Made by a program: the position numbers and the translations under genes. From positions 1 through 63,857 of the forward strand of contig NZ_JNFD01000042.1 of the NCBI RefSeq assembly GCF_000756375.1: a stretch of DNA of 63,857 bases. The letters are read 5' to 3'. The stretch's first letter is position 1; each line of letters begins with the position of its first letter. Below the pieces are notes generated by a model. That model searched no databases. It had not been told where the DNA came from and saw only the letters and a program-made list of their open reading frames with translations. This document shows, one piece after another, positions 1 to 7,198 of this stretch. The DNA is from Sphingopyxis sp. LC81 (GTDB lineage Bacteria > Pseudomonadota > Alphaproteobacteria > Sphingomonadales > Sphingomonadaceae).

Positions 1-740
1 CACTCACATCGACGCTTGGCAGGGCGTGGCGCAACCAAGGGCCCCGCTGGACGTCGCCTGCGTTTAGTGATTGTTGCGCACCCGCCCGCGTCCCCCCGCC
101 GCCCGAGGCGCGAGAGCATCGGCAGGACGAAGAAGATCAGGATGATGAAGCCGACGAAGAAAAGCCCGCCGAAATTGCCGTCGTTGGCGCGGTCGCGCTC
201 GGCGGCGTCTGCCGCTTTCGCCCGCGCCGCGGCCTCTTCGGGCGGCAACTGGATTTGCTGCGCGATCGCATTGACGCCGTCCTGAATGCCGCCGGGCATG
301 TCGCCCGCCTTGAACTTGGGCGTCACGACGTCGCGGATGATCCGCCCCGACAGCGCGTCGGTCAGCACCGGTTCGAGCCCGAGGCCGACCGCGATGTTCA
401 TCCGCCGTTCGTTCGGCGCGATCAGGAAAACGACGCCGTCGTCTCTGGCTTCGTCGCCGATCCCCCACGCGCGGCCCAGCTTGTAGCCATATTCCGAAAC
501 ATCATTGCCTTCGAGGTCGCTGACCGTCGCGACGACGAGCTGATGCCCGGTCGTCTTCTCGAGTTCGAGGAGCTGCGTGTTGAGCGCCGCTTCCTCGGCC
601 GCGGGAATGATGTCGGCCTGATCGACGACCGGATTGCCCGCGAGCTTCGGAAAGGTCTGCGCGGCGGCGGGTCCCGCCAGCAACAACAACCCGGTAAGGG
701 CCGCTGTTGCTAGTGGACGCAAAAGGGCGGTCAGGGCCAC
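1..740 (-). CDS. TPM-domain (YgcG-type) secreted/membrane protein, 3' end off the left edge
   Basis: The reading frame is open from a GTG start, one base after the lemA stop, to the window edge. It encodes a signal peptide ending AAAQ, then a TPM domain (about residues 33-155) with the family phrases PVVDQADIIP, TTGHQLVVATV and NIAVGLGLE. One hydrophobic helix follows near residue 190. Typical relatives then carry a Gly-rich tail. Here the last 25 or so codons turn Arg/Pro-rich, which is either divergence or poor sequence at a contig end. TPM proteins are commonly encoded next to LemA, as here, and the near-overlap with lemA implies one transcript. The biochemical role is not established; membrane-protein quality control has been proposed for relatives. 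Confidence 0.8.
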   Translation of the reverse strand, partial: MALTALLRPLATAALTGLLLLAGPAAAQTFPKLAGNPVVDQADIIPAAEEAALNTQLLELEKTTGHQLVVATVSDLEGNDVSEYGYKLGRAWGIGDEARDDGVVFLIAPNERRMNIAVGLGLEPVLTDALSGRIIRDVVTPKFKAGDMPGGIQDGVNAIAQQIQLPPEEAAARAKAADAAERDRANDGNFGGLFFVGFIILIFFVLPMLSRLGRRGDAGGCATITKRRRRPAGPLVAPRPAKRRCE

Positions 741-741
741 C

Positions 742-1338
742 TTATTTGCCGAAATCGACCTTCGGCGCCTGGTTGGCGTTGGGCGTGATCGCCTTGTAGG
801 GGGTCATCGGCTGCGCGCCATGGACGATCTTGGCGCCGATGATGTCGGGGAAGGTGCGGATCGTCGTGTTATAATCCTGCACCGCGCCATTATAGTCCTG
901 GACCGACACGTTGATCCGGTTTTCGGTGCCCTCGAGCTGGGTCATCAGGTCGGCAAAGCGCGCCTGGCTCTTGAGGTCGGGATAGGCTTCGACCGTGGCA
1001 AGCAAGCGGCCGAGCGCGCCCGAGACCTGTCCCTGCGCCTGCTGGAACGCCTGTACCTTGGCGGGATCTTCGAGGTCGTCGGTGCTGAGCTTGACCTGCG
1101 TCGCCGATGCGCGCGCCTGGATCACGCCTTCGAGCGTCGACTGCTCGATCTGCGAGGCGCCCTTGGCGGTTTCGACGAGGTTGGGGATCAGGTCGGCGCG
1201 GCGCTGGTACGCGGCTTCGACGTTCGCCCACTTGGCTTTGGCGGCTTCTTCCTTGGTGGGAACGCTGTTGATGCCGCAAGCGGACAGCGACATCGCGGCA
1301 ACGGGCACAATCAACCAACGGGCGGAACGCAAAGTCAT
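742..1338 (-). CDS. lemA: LemA family lipoprotein
   Basis: This is a 198-residue protein with a lipoprotein signal (LSAC) and the LemA helical core, including the conserved stretches QRRADLIPNLV, GRLLATVEAYPDLK and ENRINVSVQDYN. An upstream in-frame ATG would add 25 residues. I chose the internal ATG because GGAGGGAG lies just upstream of it and because the lipobox then sits at the expected distance. It is transcribed together with the downstream TPM gene. LemA is an envelope-anchored coiled-coil-like protein of unknown molecular function. Confidence 0.9.
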   Translation of the reverse strand: MTLRSARWLIVPVAAMSLSACGINSVPTKEEAAKAKWANVEAAYQRRADLIPNLVETAKGASQIEQSTLEGVIQARASATQVKLSTDDLEDPAKVQAFQQAQGQVSGALGRLLATVEAYPDLKSQARFADLMTQLEGTENRINVSVQDYNGAVQDYNTTIRTFPDIIGAKIVHGAQPMTPYKAITPNANQAPKVDFGK

Positions 1339-1480
1339 GGTCGGACACTCCCTCCGCGCGGCGGGGCGCCGCGCCAACTGGTTTAATATAGTAAGACGCT
1401 TCGCACCCCGCAATCATTGACGCGGATAATCGTGTCATGCACTCTGGGTGGGCAGGCGCAGCGACCAAAGGGGTTGGTAT

Positions 1481-1894
1481 ATGATCAAGGATTTCAAGGC
1501 ATTCCTGAACCAGGGCAATGTGATGGGGCTGGCCGTCGGTGTGATCATCGGCGCGGCGTTCGGGACGATCGTCAAGTCGCTGACCGACGATGTGCTGATG
1601 CCCTTCATCGGCTTCGTCACCGGCGGCGGGGTCGATTTCACCAATCAGTATCTGGTGCTGTCGGGCGGCGACAAGGTGGCCGCGGGCATGACGCTGGCGG
1701 CGGCGAAGGCGACGGGCGCGAATGTGATGGCGCTCGGCAGCTTCGTTACTGCGGTGATCAATTTCATCCTGCTCGCCTTCGTCGTGTTCCTGCTGGTGCG
1801 GCAGGCGAGCAAATTCATCAAGCCGGCCGAAGCAGGCCCGACCGAGATTGATATCCTTACCGAAATCCGCGACGAGCTGAGAAAGAAGGCGTGA
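1481..1894 (+). CDS. mscL: Large-conductance mechanosensitive channel MscL
   Basis: The product of 137 residues forms a homopentameric inner-membrane channel that opens on extreme membrane tension during hypo-osmotic shock. The N-terminal amphipathic segment and TM1 carry the family signature (DFKAFLNQGNVMGLAVGVIIGAA), followed by a periplasmic loop, TM2 (AVINFILLAFVVFLLV) and the charged C-terminal bundle (TEIDILTEIRDEL). The start ATG follows AAAGGGG. The loop is longer than in E. coli, as is usual in Alphaproteobacteria. Confidence 0.96.
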   Translation: MIKDFKAFLNQGNVMGLAVGVIIGAAFGTIVKSLTDDVLMPFIGFVTGGGVDFTNQYLVLSGGDKVAAGMTLAAAKATGANVMALGSFVTAVINFILLAFVVFLLVRQASKFIKPAEAGPTEIDILTEIRDELRKKA

Positions 1895-1910
1895 CCTATC
1901 CACGATGAAT

Positions 1911-1943
1911 TGCACGCGCGCCCTTTCCATCGGCGCGCGGGCA
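1911..1943 (+). terminator. Hairpin downstream of mscL (possible terminator)
   Basis: CGCGCGCC at 1915-1922 pairs with GGCGCGCG at 1932-1939, and TGC/GCA extend the stem. No T-run follows, so termination is uncertain; it may simply separate mscL from ssrA. Confidence 0.3.
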
Positions 1944-1984
1944 CCCTATATCACTCGTGCCGGTTTCGGCCGGCTATGGTGATA

Positions 1985-2312
1985 AATGGTGTCGTGGAAT
2001 AGACACAGCGGACCCGGGGGCAGTACCCGGCGGCTCCACCACAAACCCGCGTTTCTTTGATGGGCGCGCGGGTTTCTGACGGGGCCGAACCAGGATCGAC
2101 GTGTGTTCAAAGACGATATTTTTGCCCGGGCTGAGTAACCCGTTCAAGGCTCAAAACCAATAGGTGCTAACGATAACGAAGCACTCGCTCTGGCTGCCTA
2201 ACCGATAAGCCTCACGGCCTAAGGTTAGACAAATAGAACGCGGTTCGGACCGAACCGGGCAACAGAATCGGATACCAGCGGCTGGGGACGAGCCGGGCAA
2301 CAGAATCGTCCC
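1985..2312 (+). ncRNA. ssrA: tmRNA, circularly permuted two-piece form
   Basis: This RNA rescues stalled ribosomes and tags the nascent chain for proteolysis. The acceptor piece comes first, with a T-arm-like stem (CCGGG/CCCGG), CGGCTCC at 2031-2037 and an encoded CCA at 2039-2041. An intervening loop (2042-2080, with a CCCGCG/CGCGGG hairpin) is expected to be removed. The coding piece starts GGGGCCG at 2081, complementary to the acceptor strand with one G-U pair. The tag frame at 2166-2201 reads ANDNEALALAA then TAA. Pseudoknot-like stems follow, including CGGTTCGG/CCGAACCG and GGGACGA/TCGTCCC. The outer ends are approximate. The permuted order is diagnostic of Alphaproteobacteria. Confidence 0.95.
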
Positions 2313-2333
2313 ACCTTTCCTTAAAATCGATGA

Positions 2334-2744
2334 TCAATGCGCATTTTCGCAGTGGCTATGGTCGCTGAGCGCCTCGATCACCCGGCAATCGGCGGCGATG
2401 CCGCCACGGCAGCGCCCGATGATGCGGGCCAGTTCGTCGCGTAGCAGGCTGAGCTGCGCGATCTTTTCCTCGACCTGCTCCAGATGCCGCGTCGCGATGC
2501 GGTCGGCCTCGTCGCACTCGCGTGTCGGATTGTCCGACAGGTCGAGCAGCGAGCGGACTTCCTCGATCGTGAAGCCCAGGTCGCGCGAATGGCGCACGAA
2601 CGCCAGCCGTGCCCGGTGCGCATCGCCATAGCTGCGGTAATTCGCGGCGGTGCGACCCGGCGCGGGAAGCAGCCCGATGCGCTCATAATAGCGGATGGTT
2701 TCGATATTGGTCCCGGTCGCCCGCGACAGTTCGCCGATTTTCAT
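2334..2744 (-). CDS. MerR-family heavy-metal-responsive regulator (CadR/PbrR/ZntR-like)
   Basis: The 136-residue protein starts with the MerR DNA-binding domain (MKIGELSRATGTNIETIRYYERIGLL), followed by the dimerisation helix. Cysteines lie at 77, 112, 120 and 132, the last in an HSHCENAH tail. The 77/112 spacing matches the metal-ligand cysteines of Cd/Pb/Zn sensors such as CadR. It is divergent from a CDF-type exporter across a 68-bp promoter region holding a MerR-type dyad, so it most likely activates that exporter by underwinding an over-long spacer. The exact metal is not readable from sequence. Confidence 0.88.
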   Translation of the reverse strand: MKIGELSRATGTNIETIRYYERIGLLPAPGRTAANYRSYGDAHRARLAFVRHSRDLGFTIEEVRSLLDLSDNPTRECDEADRIATRHLEQVEEKIAQLSLLRDELARIIGRCRGGIAADCRVIEALSDHSHCENAH

Positions 2745-2747
2745 CGC

Positions 2748-2778
2748 TTGACCCCGTAGTTGCTACAGGGTGCATATA
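2748..2778 (+). promoter_or_regulatory. MerR-type promoter/operator of the metal exporter
   Basis: A near-perfect dyad, ACCCCGTAG then TTG then CTACAGGGT (2751-2771, one mismatch), lies between a -35 TTGACC (2748-2753) and a -10-like CATATA (2773-2778). The spacer is 19 bp. Over-long spacers with a central dyad are the hallmark of promoters activated by MerR proteins. Confidence 0.8.
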
Positions 2779-2812
2779 GGGTGCCGACTCGAAGATAACA
2801 GGAGCTTTCGCA

Positions 2813-3436
2813 GTGGCCGATCAATGCTGTGCCGGCAAAAGCGGCAAGACCGCACTCAATGACCCCACATGGCGGCGTATCCTGTGGATCGCGCTCATCA
2901 TCAACGCCGCGATGTTCGGGGTTGAGATTGTCGCGGGCGTCGCGGCGGATTCGCGCGCGCTGCAGGCCGACGCGCTCGATTTCCTTGGCGACAGCGCCAA
3001 TTATGCGATCAGCCTCGGCGTCGCGGGCATGGCGCTCGCCTGGCGTGCGCGCGCCGCGTTGCTGAAGGCGGGAACGATGCTCGTCTTTGGCCTGTGGGTG
3101 TTCGGATCGGCGGTCTGGGGCTTCGTCAGCGGATCGGCGCCGCATGCCGAGACGATGGGGCTGATCGGCGCGCTCGCGCTCGCTGCCAATGTCGCGGTCG
3201 CGCTGATGCTCTATCGCTACCGCACCGGCGACGCGAACATGCGCTCGGTGTGGATCTGCTCGCGCAACGACGCGATCGGCAATATCGCGGTGATGGGCGC
3301 CGCGCTTGGCGTGTTCGGCACGGGGCGCAGCTGGCCCGACCTTGCGGTCGCGGCGATCATGGCGGCGCTTGCGATCTGGGGCAGCATCGAAGTGTTTAAG
3401 CAGGCGCGCGGCGAACTCGCCGCCACGCCCGCCTAG
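2813..3436 (+). CDS. Cation-diffusion-facilitator-type metal efflux transporter, short form
   Basis: The 207-residue inner-membrane protein begins at GTG after AGGAG. It has about six hydrophobic helices and no C-terminal cytosolic domain. The first transport-site half is D56-xxx-D60 (DFLGD), as in YiiP. In the second half, the position normally occupied by His is Cys: C149-xxx-D153 (CSRND). The N-terminus carries CC at residues 5-6. Divergent pairing with the MerR sensor supports export of a thiophilic cation such as Cd, Pb, Zn or Hg. That assignment is inferred from context and ligand type. Confidence 0.85.
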   Translation: MADQCCAGKSGKTALNDPTWRRILWIALIINAAMFGVEIVAGVAADSRALQADALDFLGDSANYAISLGVAGMALAWRARAALLKAGTMLVFGLWVFGSAVWGFVSGSAPHAETMGLIGALALAANVAVALMLYRYRTGDANMRSVWICSRNDAIGNIAVMGAALGVFGTGRSWPDLAVAAIMAALAIWGSIEVFKQARGELAATPA

Positions 3437-3442
3437 AAGACC

Positions 3443-4504
3443 TTACGCCAGGCTGTTGCCAAGACCGATCACGACGGTCGAGGCCATCAGCACCGCGATC
3501 CCGAGCCACACGAGCGCGCGCGTGCGCCGGCCCGCGGGCGCCCATTCCTTGAGCGCGAAACCCCAGAGCGTCGAGAAAAGGATGATGCTCGCCATGTGCA
3601 GCGTCCAGCTCGAAAAGCCGAAACGCCCCATCTGGCTTTCGCCCATCGTGTAGAAGAAGAACTGGAAATACCACAGCGTCCCGCCGAGCGCGGCGAGGCC
3701 ATAGTTCAGCGCGAGCGGCGGGCGTTCGGTCGCGCCGGGCGCGGCCTCGCCGGCGAACTGGCGGATGCTGCGGTTGCGCGCGATCAGGATGCCGCACCAG
3801 ATGAGGTTGGTCGTGAGCCCGCCGAGTAGCACGACGCAGAGCACGGGCAGTCCCTGCCATAGCGGATCGGTCCCGGTCGCCAGCGTCAGCTCGCGGATCG
3901 GCGCGCCGGCGTCGAGACCCCAAGCGAAGCAGCCCGACATGATGCCGGAGAAGACCGCGATCGCGAGCCCTTTGCGGAGGTTGAACTCGGACTTGTCGGC
4001 CTCGGCGATCGTCGCGCCCATCTCGCGTTCCTTGCGGCGTCCGGCCTGCGCGACGATGACGATCCCTACAAGCGTGATCGCGATGCCTAGGAAGACCGTC
4101 TTCCCGCTGCTCGTCGCGAAGAGCTCGCCCAAGGTGCCGCGAAAGATCGGCGGCCCCATCGTGCCGATAACGGTCGTCAGCCCGAGCGCGACCGCCATGC
4201 CGAGCGACAGGCCGAGGTAGCGCATCGTGAGCCCGAAGGTCAGCCCGCCAAGCCCCCACATCGCGCCCCAGAACCAGCACCAGAACCAGATATCGGCGGG
4301 CGTGCGGCTGAGCACGCCGATCAGGTCGTGCGTCTGGATCGACGCGAACAGCCACGGCGCGATGAGCCACGAGAAGATGCCGCCGGTGATCCAGAAAATC
4401 TCCCACGACCACGCGCGGATGCGCTTGTACGGCACATAGAAGCTCGCCGACGACAACCCGCCCAGCCAGTGAAAGAACACGCCAAGCAGCGGGTTCGCAT
4501 CCAT
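3443..4504 (-). CDS. rhaT: L-rhamnose/proton symporter RhaT
   Basis: The 353-residue polytopic membrane protein has ten or so hydrophobic segments and RhaT family phrases such as GGLSSASFYVPYKRIRAWSW, WGLGGLTFGLTMRYLG and WYFQFFFYTMGESQMG. It imports L-rhamnose with a proton. A strong GGGGAGA site precedes the ATG. It is the last gene of the minus-strand rhaB-lldD-rhaT operon, 21 bp after the lactate dehydrogenase, and supplies free rhamnose released in the periplasm by the GH78 enzyme encoded nearby. It converges on the metal exporter gene with a 6-bp gap. Confidence 0.95.
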   Translation of the reverse strand: MDANPLLGVFFHWLGGLSSASFYVPYKRIRAWSWEIFWITGGIFSWLIAPWLFASIQTHDLIGVLSRTPADIWFWCWFWGAMWGLGGLTFGLTMRYLGLSLGMAVALGLTTVIGTMGPPIFRGTLGELFATSSGKTVFLGIAITLVGIVIVAQAGRRKEREMGATIAEADKSEFNLRKGLAIAVFSGIMSGCFAWGLDAGAPIRELTLATGTDPLWQGLPVLCVVLLGGLTTNLIWCGILIARNRSIRQFAGEAAPGATERPPLALNYGLAALGGTLWYFQFFFYTMGESQMGRFGFSSWTLHMASIILFSTLWGFALKEWAPAGRRTRALVWLGIAVLMASTVVIGLGNSLA

Positions 4505-4525
4505 ATCTTTCTCCCCTCGTTCTCG

Positions 4526-5668
4526 TCAGCCGGCTAATGTCTCCGGCCCGATCCTGTCCACCCCGGTCACCCCGGTAAGCGCCATCGCGACGCGCATTTC
4601 GGCCTCGATCAAATCCAGCACATGGCGCACGCCCGCTTCGCCCGCAGCGGCGAGCGCGAACGCCCACGCCCGGCCGAGCAGCACGCCCTGCGCGCCGAGC
4701 GCGAGCATGCGCACGACGTCGAGCCCCGATCGCACCCCGCCGTCGGCAAGGATGGTCAGCCGGTCGCCGACCGCATCGACGATCCTCGGCAGCGCGCGCG
4801 CCACCGACGGCACGCCATCGAGCTGGCGTCCGCCATGATTCGACACGATGATCCCGTCGACGCCGGCCTCCGCAGCGCGGCGCGCGTCATCGGCGTCCAA
4901 TATGCCCTTGATCACGATCGGTCCCTTCCAGTGCGCGCGCACGAAATCGAGGTCGGCCCACGTCACGCCCGGATCGAAATTATCCTTCATCCAGCCAAGG
5001 AAATCCTCGAGCCCCGACTTCGGGCCGAGCAAAGGCGCGACATTGCCGAGCTGGTGCGGGCGGCCGTGGATCCCGACGTCCCATGCCCAGCCGGGGCGGG
5101 CCATGGCCTGACCCACACGCCGCGCCTGTCCGCGCCAGTTCGCGGCGCCCGAAAGCCCCGAACGGACATCGCGATAGCGCGCGCCGGGCAGCGGCATGTC
5201 GACCGTGAACACCAGCGCCGGGCAGCGCGCGGCGCTCGCTTCCTCGAGCAGCGACCGCATGAAACCGCGGTCACGCACCATATAGAGCTGGAACCAGAAG
5301 GGCACCGGAGAGCCGCGCGCGACCTCGGCGAGCGAGCAGGCCGATACGGTCGACAAGGTAAAAGGCACGCCCTTCGCCGCCGCCGCGCGCGCTGCCTGCA
5401 CTTCGCCGCGCCGTGCGGCCATCCCGGCAAGCCCGATCGGACCGAGCGCGACGGGCATCGCGAGATGCTGGCCGAACAGGCTGACCGACAGGTCGATCGC
5501 CGACACATCGTTCAACACCCGCTGACGCAGCGAAATATCCTGCAGATCCGCAATGTTGGCGCGCAAAGTGCGCTCTGCATAGGAACCGCCGTCGAAATAT
5601 TCGAAGAGGAAATGCGGCAGGCGCCGCCGCGCGGCTTCGCGATAATCGCCGATCGATGCAGGTTTCAC
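4526..5668 (-). CDS. lldD: FMN-dependent alpha-hydroxy-acid (L-lactate) dehydrogenase
   Basis: The 380-residue FMN-binding TIM barrel carries the catalytic histidine near residue 276 in [10 protein letters not shown], the FMN-phosphate loop [19 protein letters not shown], and the N-terminal [13 protein letters not shown] region. The enzyme oxidises L-lactate to pyruvate, passing electrons to the respiratory chain. The GTG start overlaps the rhaB stop by four bases (GTGA), implying translational coupling. Its location explains its role: L-lactate is the end product of the aldolase/lactaldehyde-dehydrogenase branch of rhamnose breakdown encoded across the divergent promoter. Other 2-hydroxy acids are possible substrates. 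Confidence 0.9.
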   Translation of the reverse strand: MKPASIGDYREAARRRLPHFLFEYFDGGSYAERTLRANIADLQDISLRQRVLNDVSAIDLSVSLFGQHLAMPVALGPIGLAGMAARRGEVQAARAAAAKGVPFTLSTVSACSLAEVARGSPVPFWFQLYMVRDRGFMRSLLEEASAARCPALVFTVDMPLPGARYRDVRSGLSGAANWRGQARRVGQAMARPGWAWDVGIHGRPHQLGNVAPLLGPKSGLEDFLGWMKDNFDPGVTWADLDFVRAHWKGPIVIKGILDADDARRAAEAGVDGIIVSNHGGRQLDGVPSVARALPRIVDAVGDRLTILADGGVRSGLDVVRMLALGAQGVLLGRAWAFALAAAGEAGVRHVLDLIEAEMRVAMALTGVTGVDRIGPETLAG

Positions 5669-7083
5669 GCGGCTTCTTCCACCCGTTCGGCTTCATGCAG
5701 CCAGCGCTCGCGATAGGGCGCGAGATCGACGTCGAGCGGCGCCACCAGTTCGAGCGGCTCGGTCGGCGGCAAGGCGGCATCGAGCAGGCGCAGCGCGCCA
5801 TAAGACACATCGTTATGCGCCTTGCCGACATAGACGCGCAGGTCGGGGCGCAGCGCCGCCAGCGCGCGGACGAAGACCTGGCCCTCTGCAAAGCGCCCTT
5901 CGATCAGCAGCCGTTCGCGCGTGCCTATCAGGCCGAGCGCTGCATCGGTAACCAGCGCGGCATAGAGCGACACCGCGGCGCGGCGCGCGGCGTGATCGTC
6001 GGGCCTCGCGATCCAGCGGCCGCGGGCGTGCGGAAAGGGGCCGAAGCCCGGCGCGAAGGTCGGCAGTACCATCGCGCCGCTTGCGAGCACGTCAGGAAGC
6101 GCTGCGAGCAGGGCGGGCTGGTCGGCCGCGATATCGATCTGCCGCGTGTCGAACCCGATCAGCGTCTCGATCTCGCGCCCGCCCATGAAGCGCGCCGACG
6201 GGATCGGCGTGCCGAACGCGTCGACGTTGATCAGGCAGTCGCGCGCTTCGTCGACGCGGCTCGTATCGATCGAGGCGGCGTCCTTGGGCGATCGCATCGC
6301 GACGAACCAGGTGCCCGTCGACAGCACCGTCGATTCCTCGTCGGCAATCTCTGCAAAGCCGCGGGCCGCGAGCAGCGCCGCGTTCGAATCGTGCAGCCCG
6401 CAATGGACTTCGGTATCGGCGGGCAGGCCGGTGCGCCGGACCCATGCGGAGGTCAGAGTGCCGAGTACATCGCCGGCTCCGCGCAGCGGCGCGAGCCTTG
6501 CGGCCCAGCCGCGCCGTTCGGCAAGCGCCGAAGCTTTGCCGGCCAGCGGGTTCCAGAGGTCGGTGTGACAGCCGAGGCTGGTCACTTCGGATGCCGCAAC
6601 GCCGCAGAGCAGCCAGCTCCAATATTGCGCCCACGGCAGGATTTGCGTCCCGTGCGCAAGATCGGGATCGAGCGCCTCGAGCCGGCAGATCTGCGCGCCG
6701 AGGTTGAGACCATCGGGAAGGCAAGGCGATCCGCTATCCGAAAAGGCGTCGCGCTCGGCGTCATAGCGCGCGCGCAGGTTCGCGGGCATCGCGTCTTCAT
6801 AATCGACGGGCGGGCAGGCGAGGCGGTCGCCGCGGACGATCGCCGCCGCGGCGCCATGCCCCACGGGGATGATCGCGCCGACATCGGCCAGTTTGGCAAA
6901 GTCGCGCAGCACCTCGGCGATCCAGGCTTCGATCCCCGCGGCGTCGAGCGCGAGATAGGCGCCCGTCTCGACGCGCGCATTGGCGCGCACGCGGCGTTCG
7001 ATCATCGCGCCATCGGCGGACCAAAGGCTCAGCTTTGCCAAGGTTTTACCGCTATCGAGGATTATGGTTGCGCGACCTTTCAT
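5665..7083 (-). CDS. rhaB: Rhamnulokinase (FGGY family)
   Basis: The 472-residue sugar kinase has a [12 protein letters not shown] phosphate-1-like motif at residues 9-20, [11 protein letters not shown] mid-protein and STGTWFVAM in the nucleotide-binding half. It phosphorylates L-rhamnulose to L-rhamnulose-1-phosphate with ATP. A much earlier in-frame ATG exists, but I chose the start with the GGGAGAAGG site because the family motif then sits at the right place. It is the first gene of the minus-strand operon and divergent from the aldolase gene. It is shorter and more divergent than the E. coli enzyme, so the assignment leans on context. Confidence 0.88.
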   Translation of the reverse strand: MKGRATIILDSGKTLAKLSLWSADGAMIERRVRANARVETGAYLALDAAGIEAWIAEVLRDFAKLADVGAIIPVGHGAAAAIVRGDRLACPPVDYEDAMPANLRARYDAERDAFSDSGSPCLPDGLNLGAQICRLEALDPDLAHGTQILPWAQYWSWLLCGVAASEVTSLGCHTDLWNPLAGKASALAERRGWAARLAPLRGAGDVLGTLTSAWVRRTGLPADTEVHCGLHDSNAALLAARGFAEIADEESTVLSTGTWFVAMRSPKDAASIDTSRVDEARDCLINVDAFGTPIPSARFMGGREIETLIGFDTRQIDIAADQPALLAALPDVLASGAMVLPTFAPGFGPFPHARGRWIARPDDHAARRAAVSLYAALVTDAALGLIGTRERLLIEGRFAEGQVFVRALAALRPDLRVYVGKAHNDVSYGALRLLDAALPPTEPLELVAPLDVDLAPYRERWLHEAERVEEAA

Positions 7084-7198
7084 CCTTCTCCCTTTGCTTC
7101 GTTGCGACCGAATTTGATCGAACTTTATCGAAACTGATTGCAGAGCGCCAGCGATTTCGATACATGTCCCCGCATAGTCGAAACAACGAGTTTCCTTC
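7084..7198. promoter_or_regulatory. Divergent rha promoter region with repeated TTTCGAT-type boxes
   Basis: The 115 bp between rhaB and the aldolase gene hold four related boxes: GATCGAAC (7116-7123), TATCGAAAC (7126-7134), GATTTCGATA on the opposite orientation (7153-7162) and AGTCGAAAC (7176-7184). Repeated boxes of this kind are typical targets of DeoR-family repressors, and a DeoR regulator is encoded three genes downstream. GAATTTGATCG, which overlaps the first box, also occurs upstream of the TonB receptor gene (11538-11548). Binding itself is inferred. Confidence 0.55.

Noticed and set aside
2255..2308. Direct repeat CCGGGCAACAGAATCG as a possible insertion target duplication
   Set aside because: Both copies lie in or next to the structured 3' region of the tmRNA, and no mobile gene lies between them.
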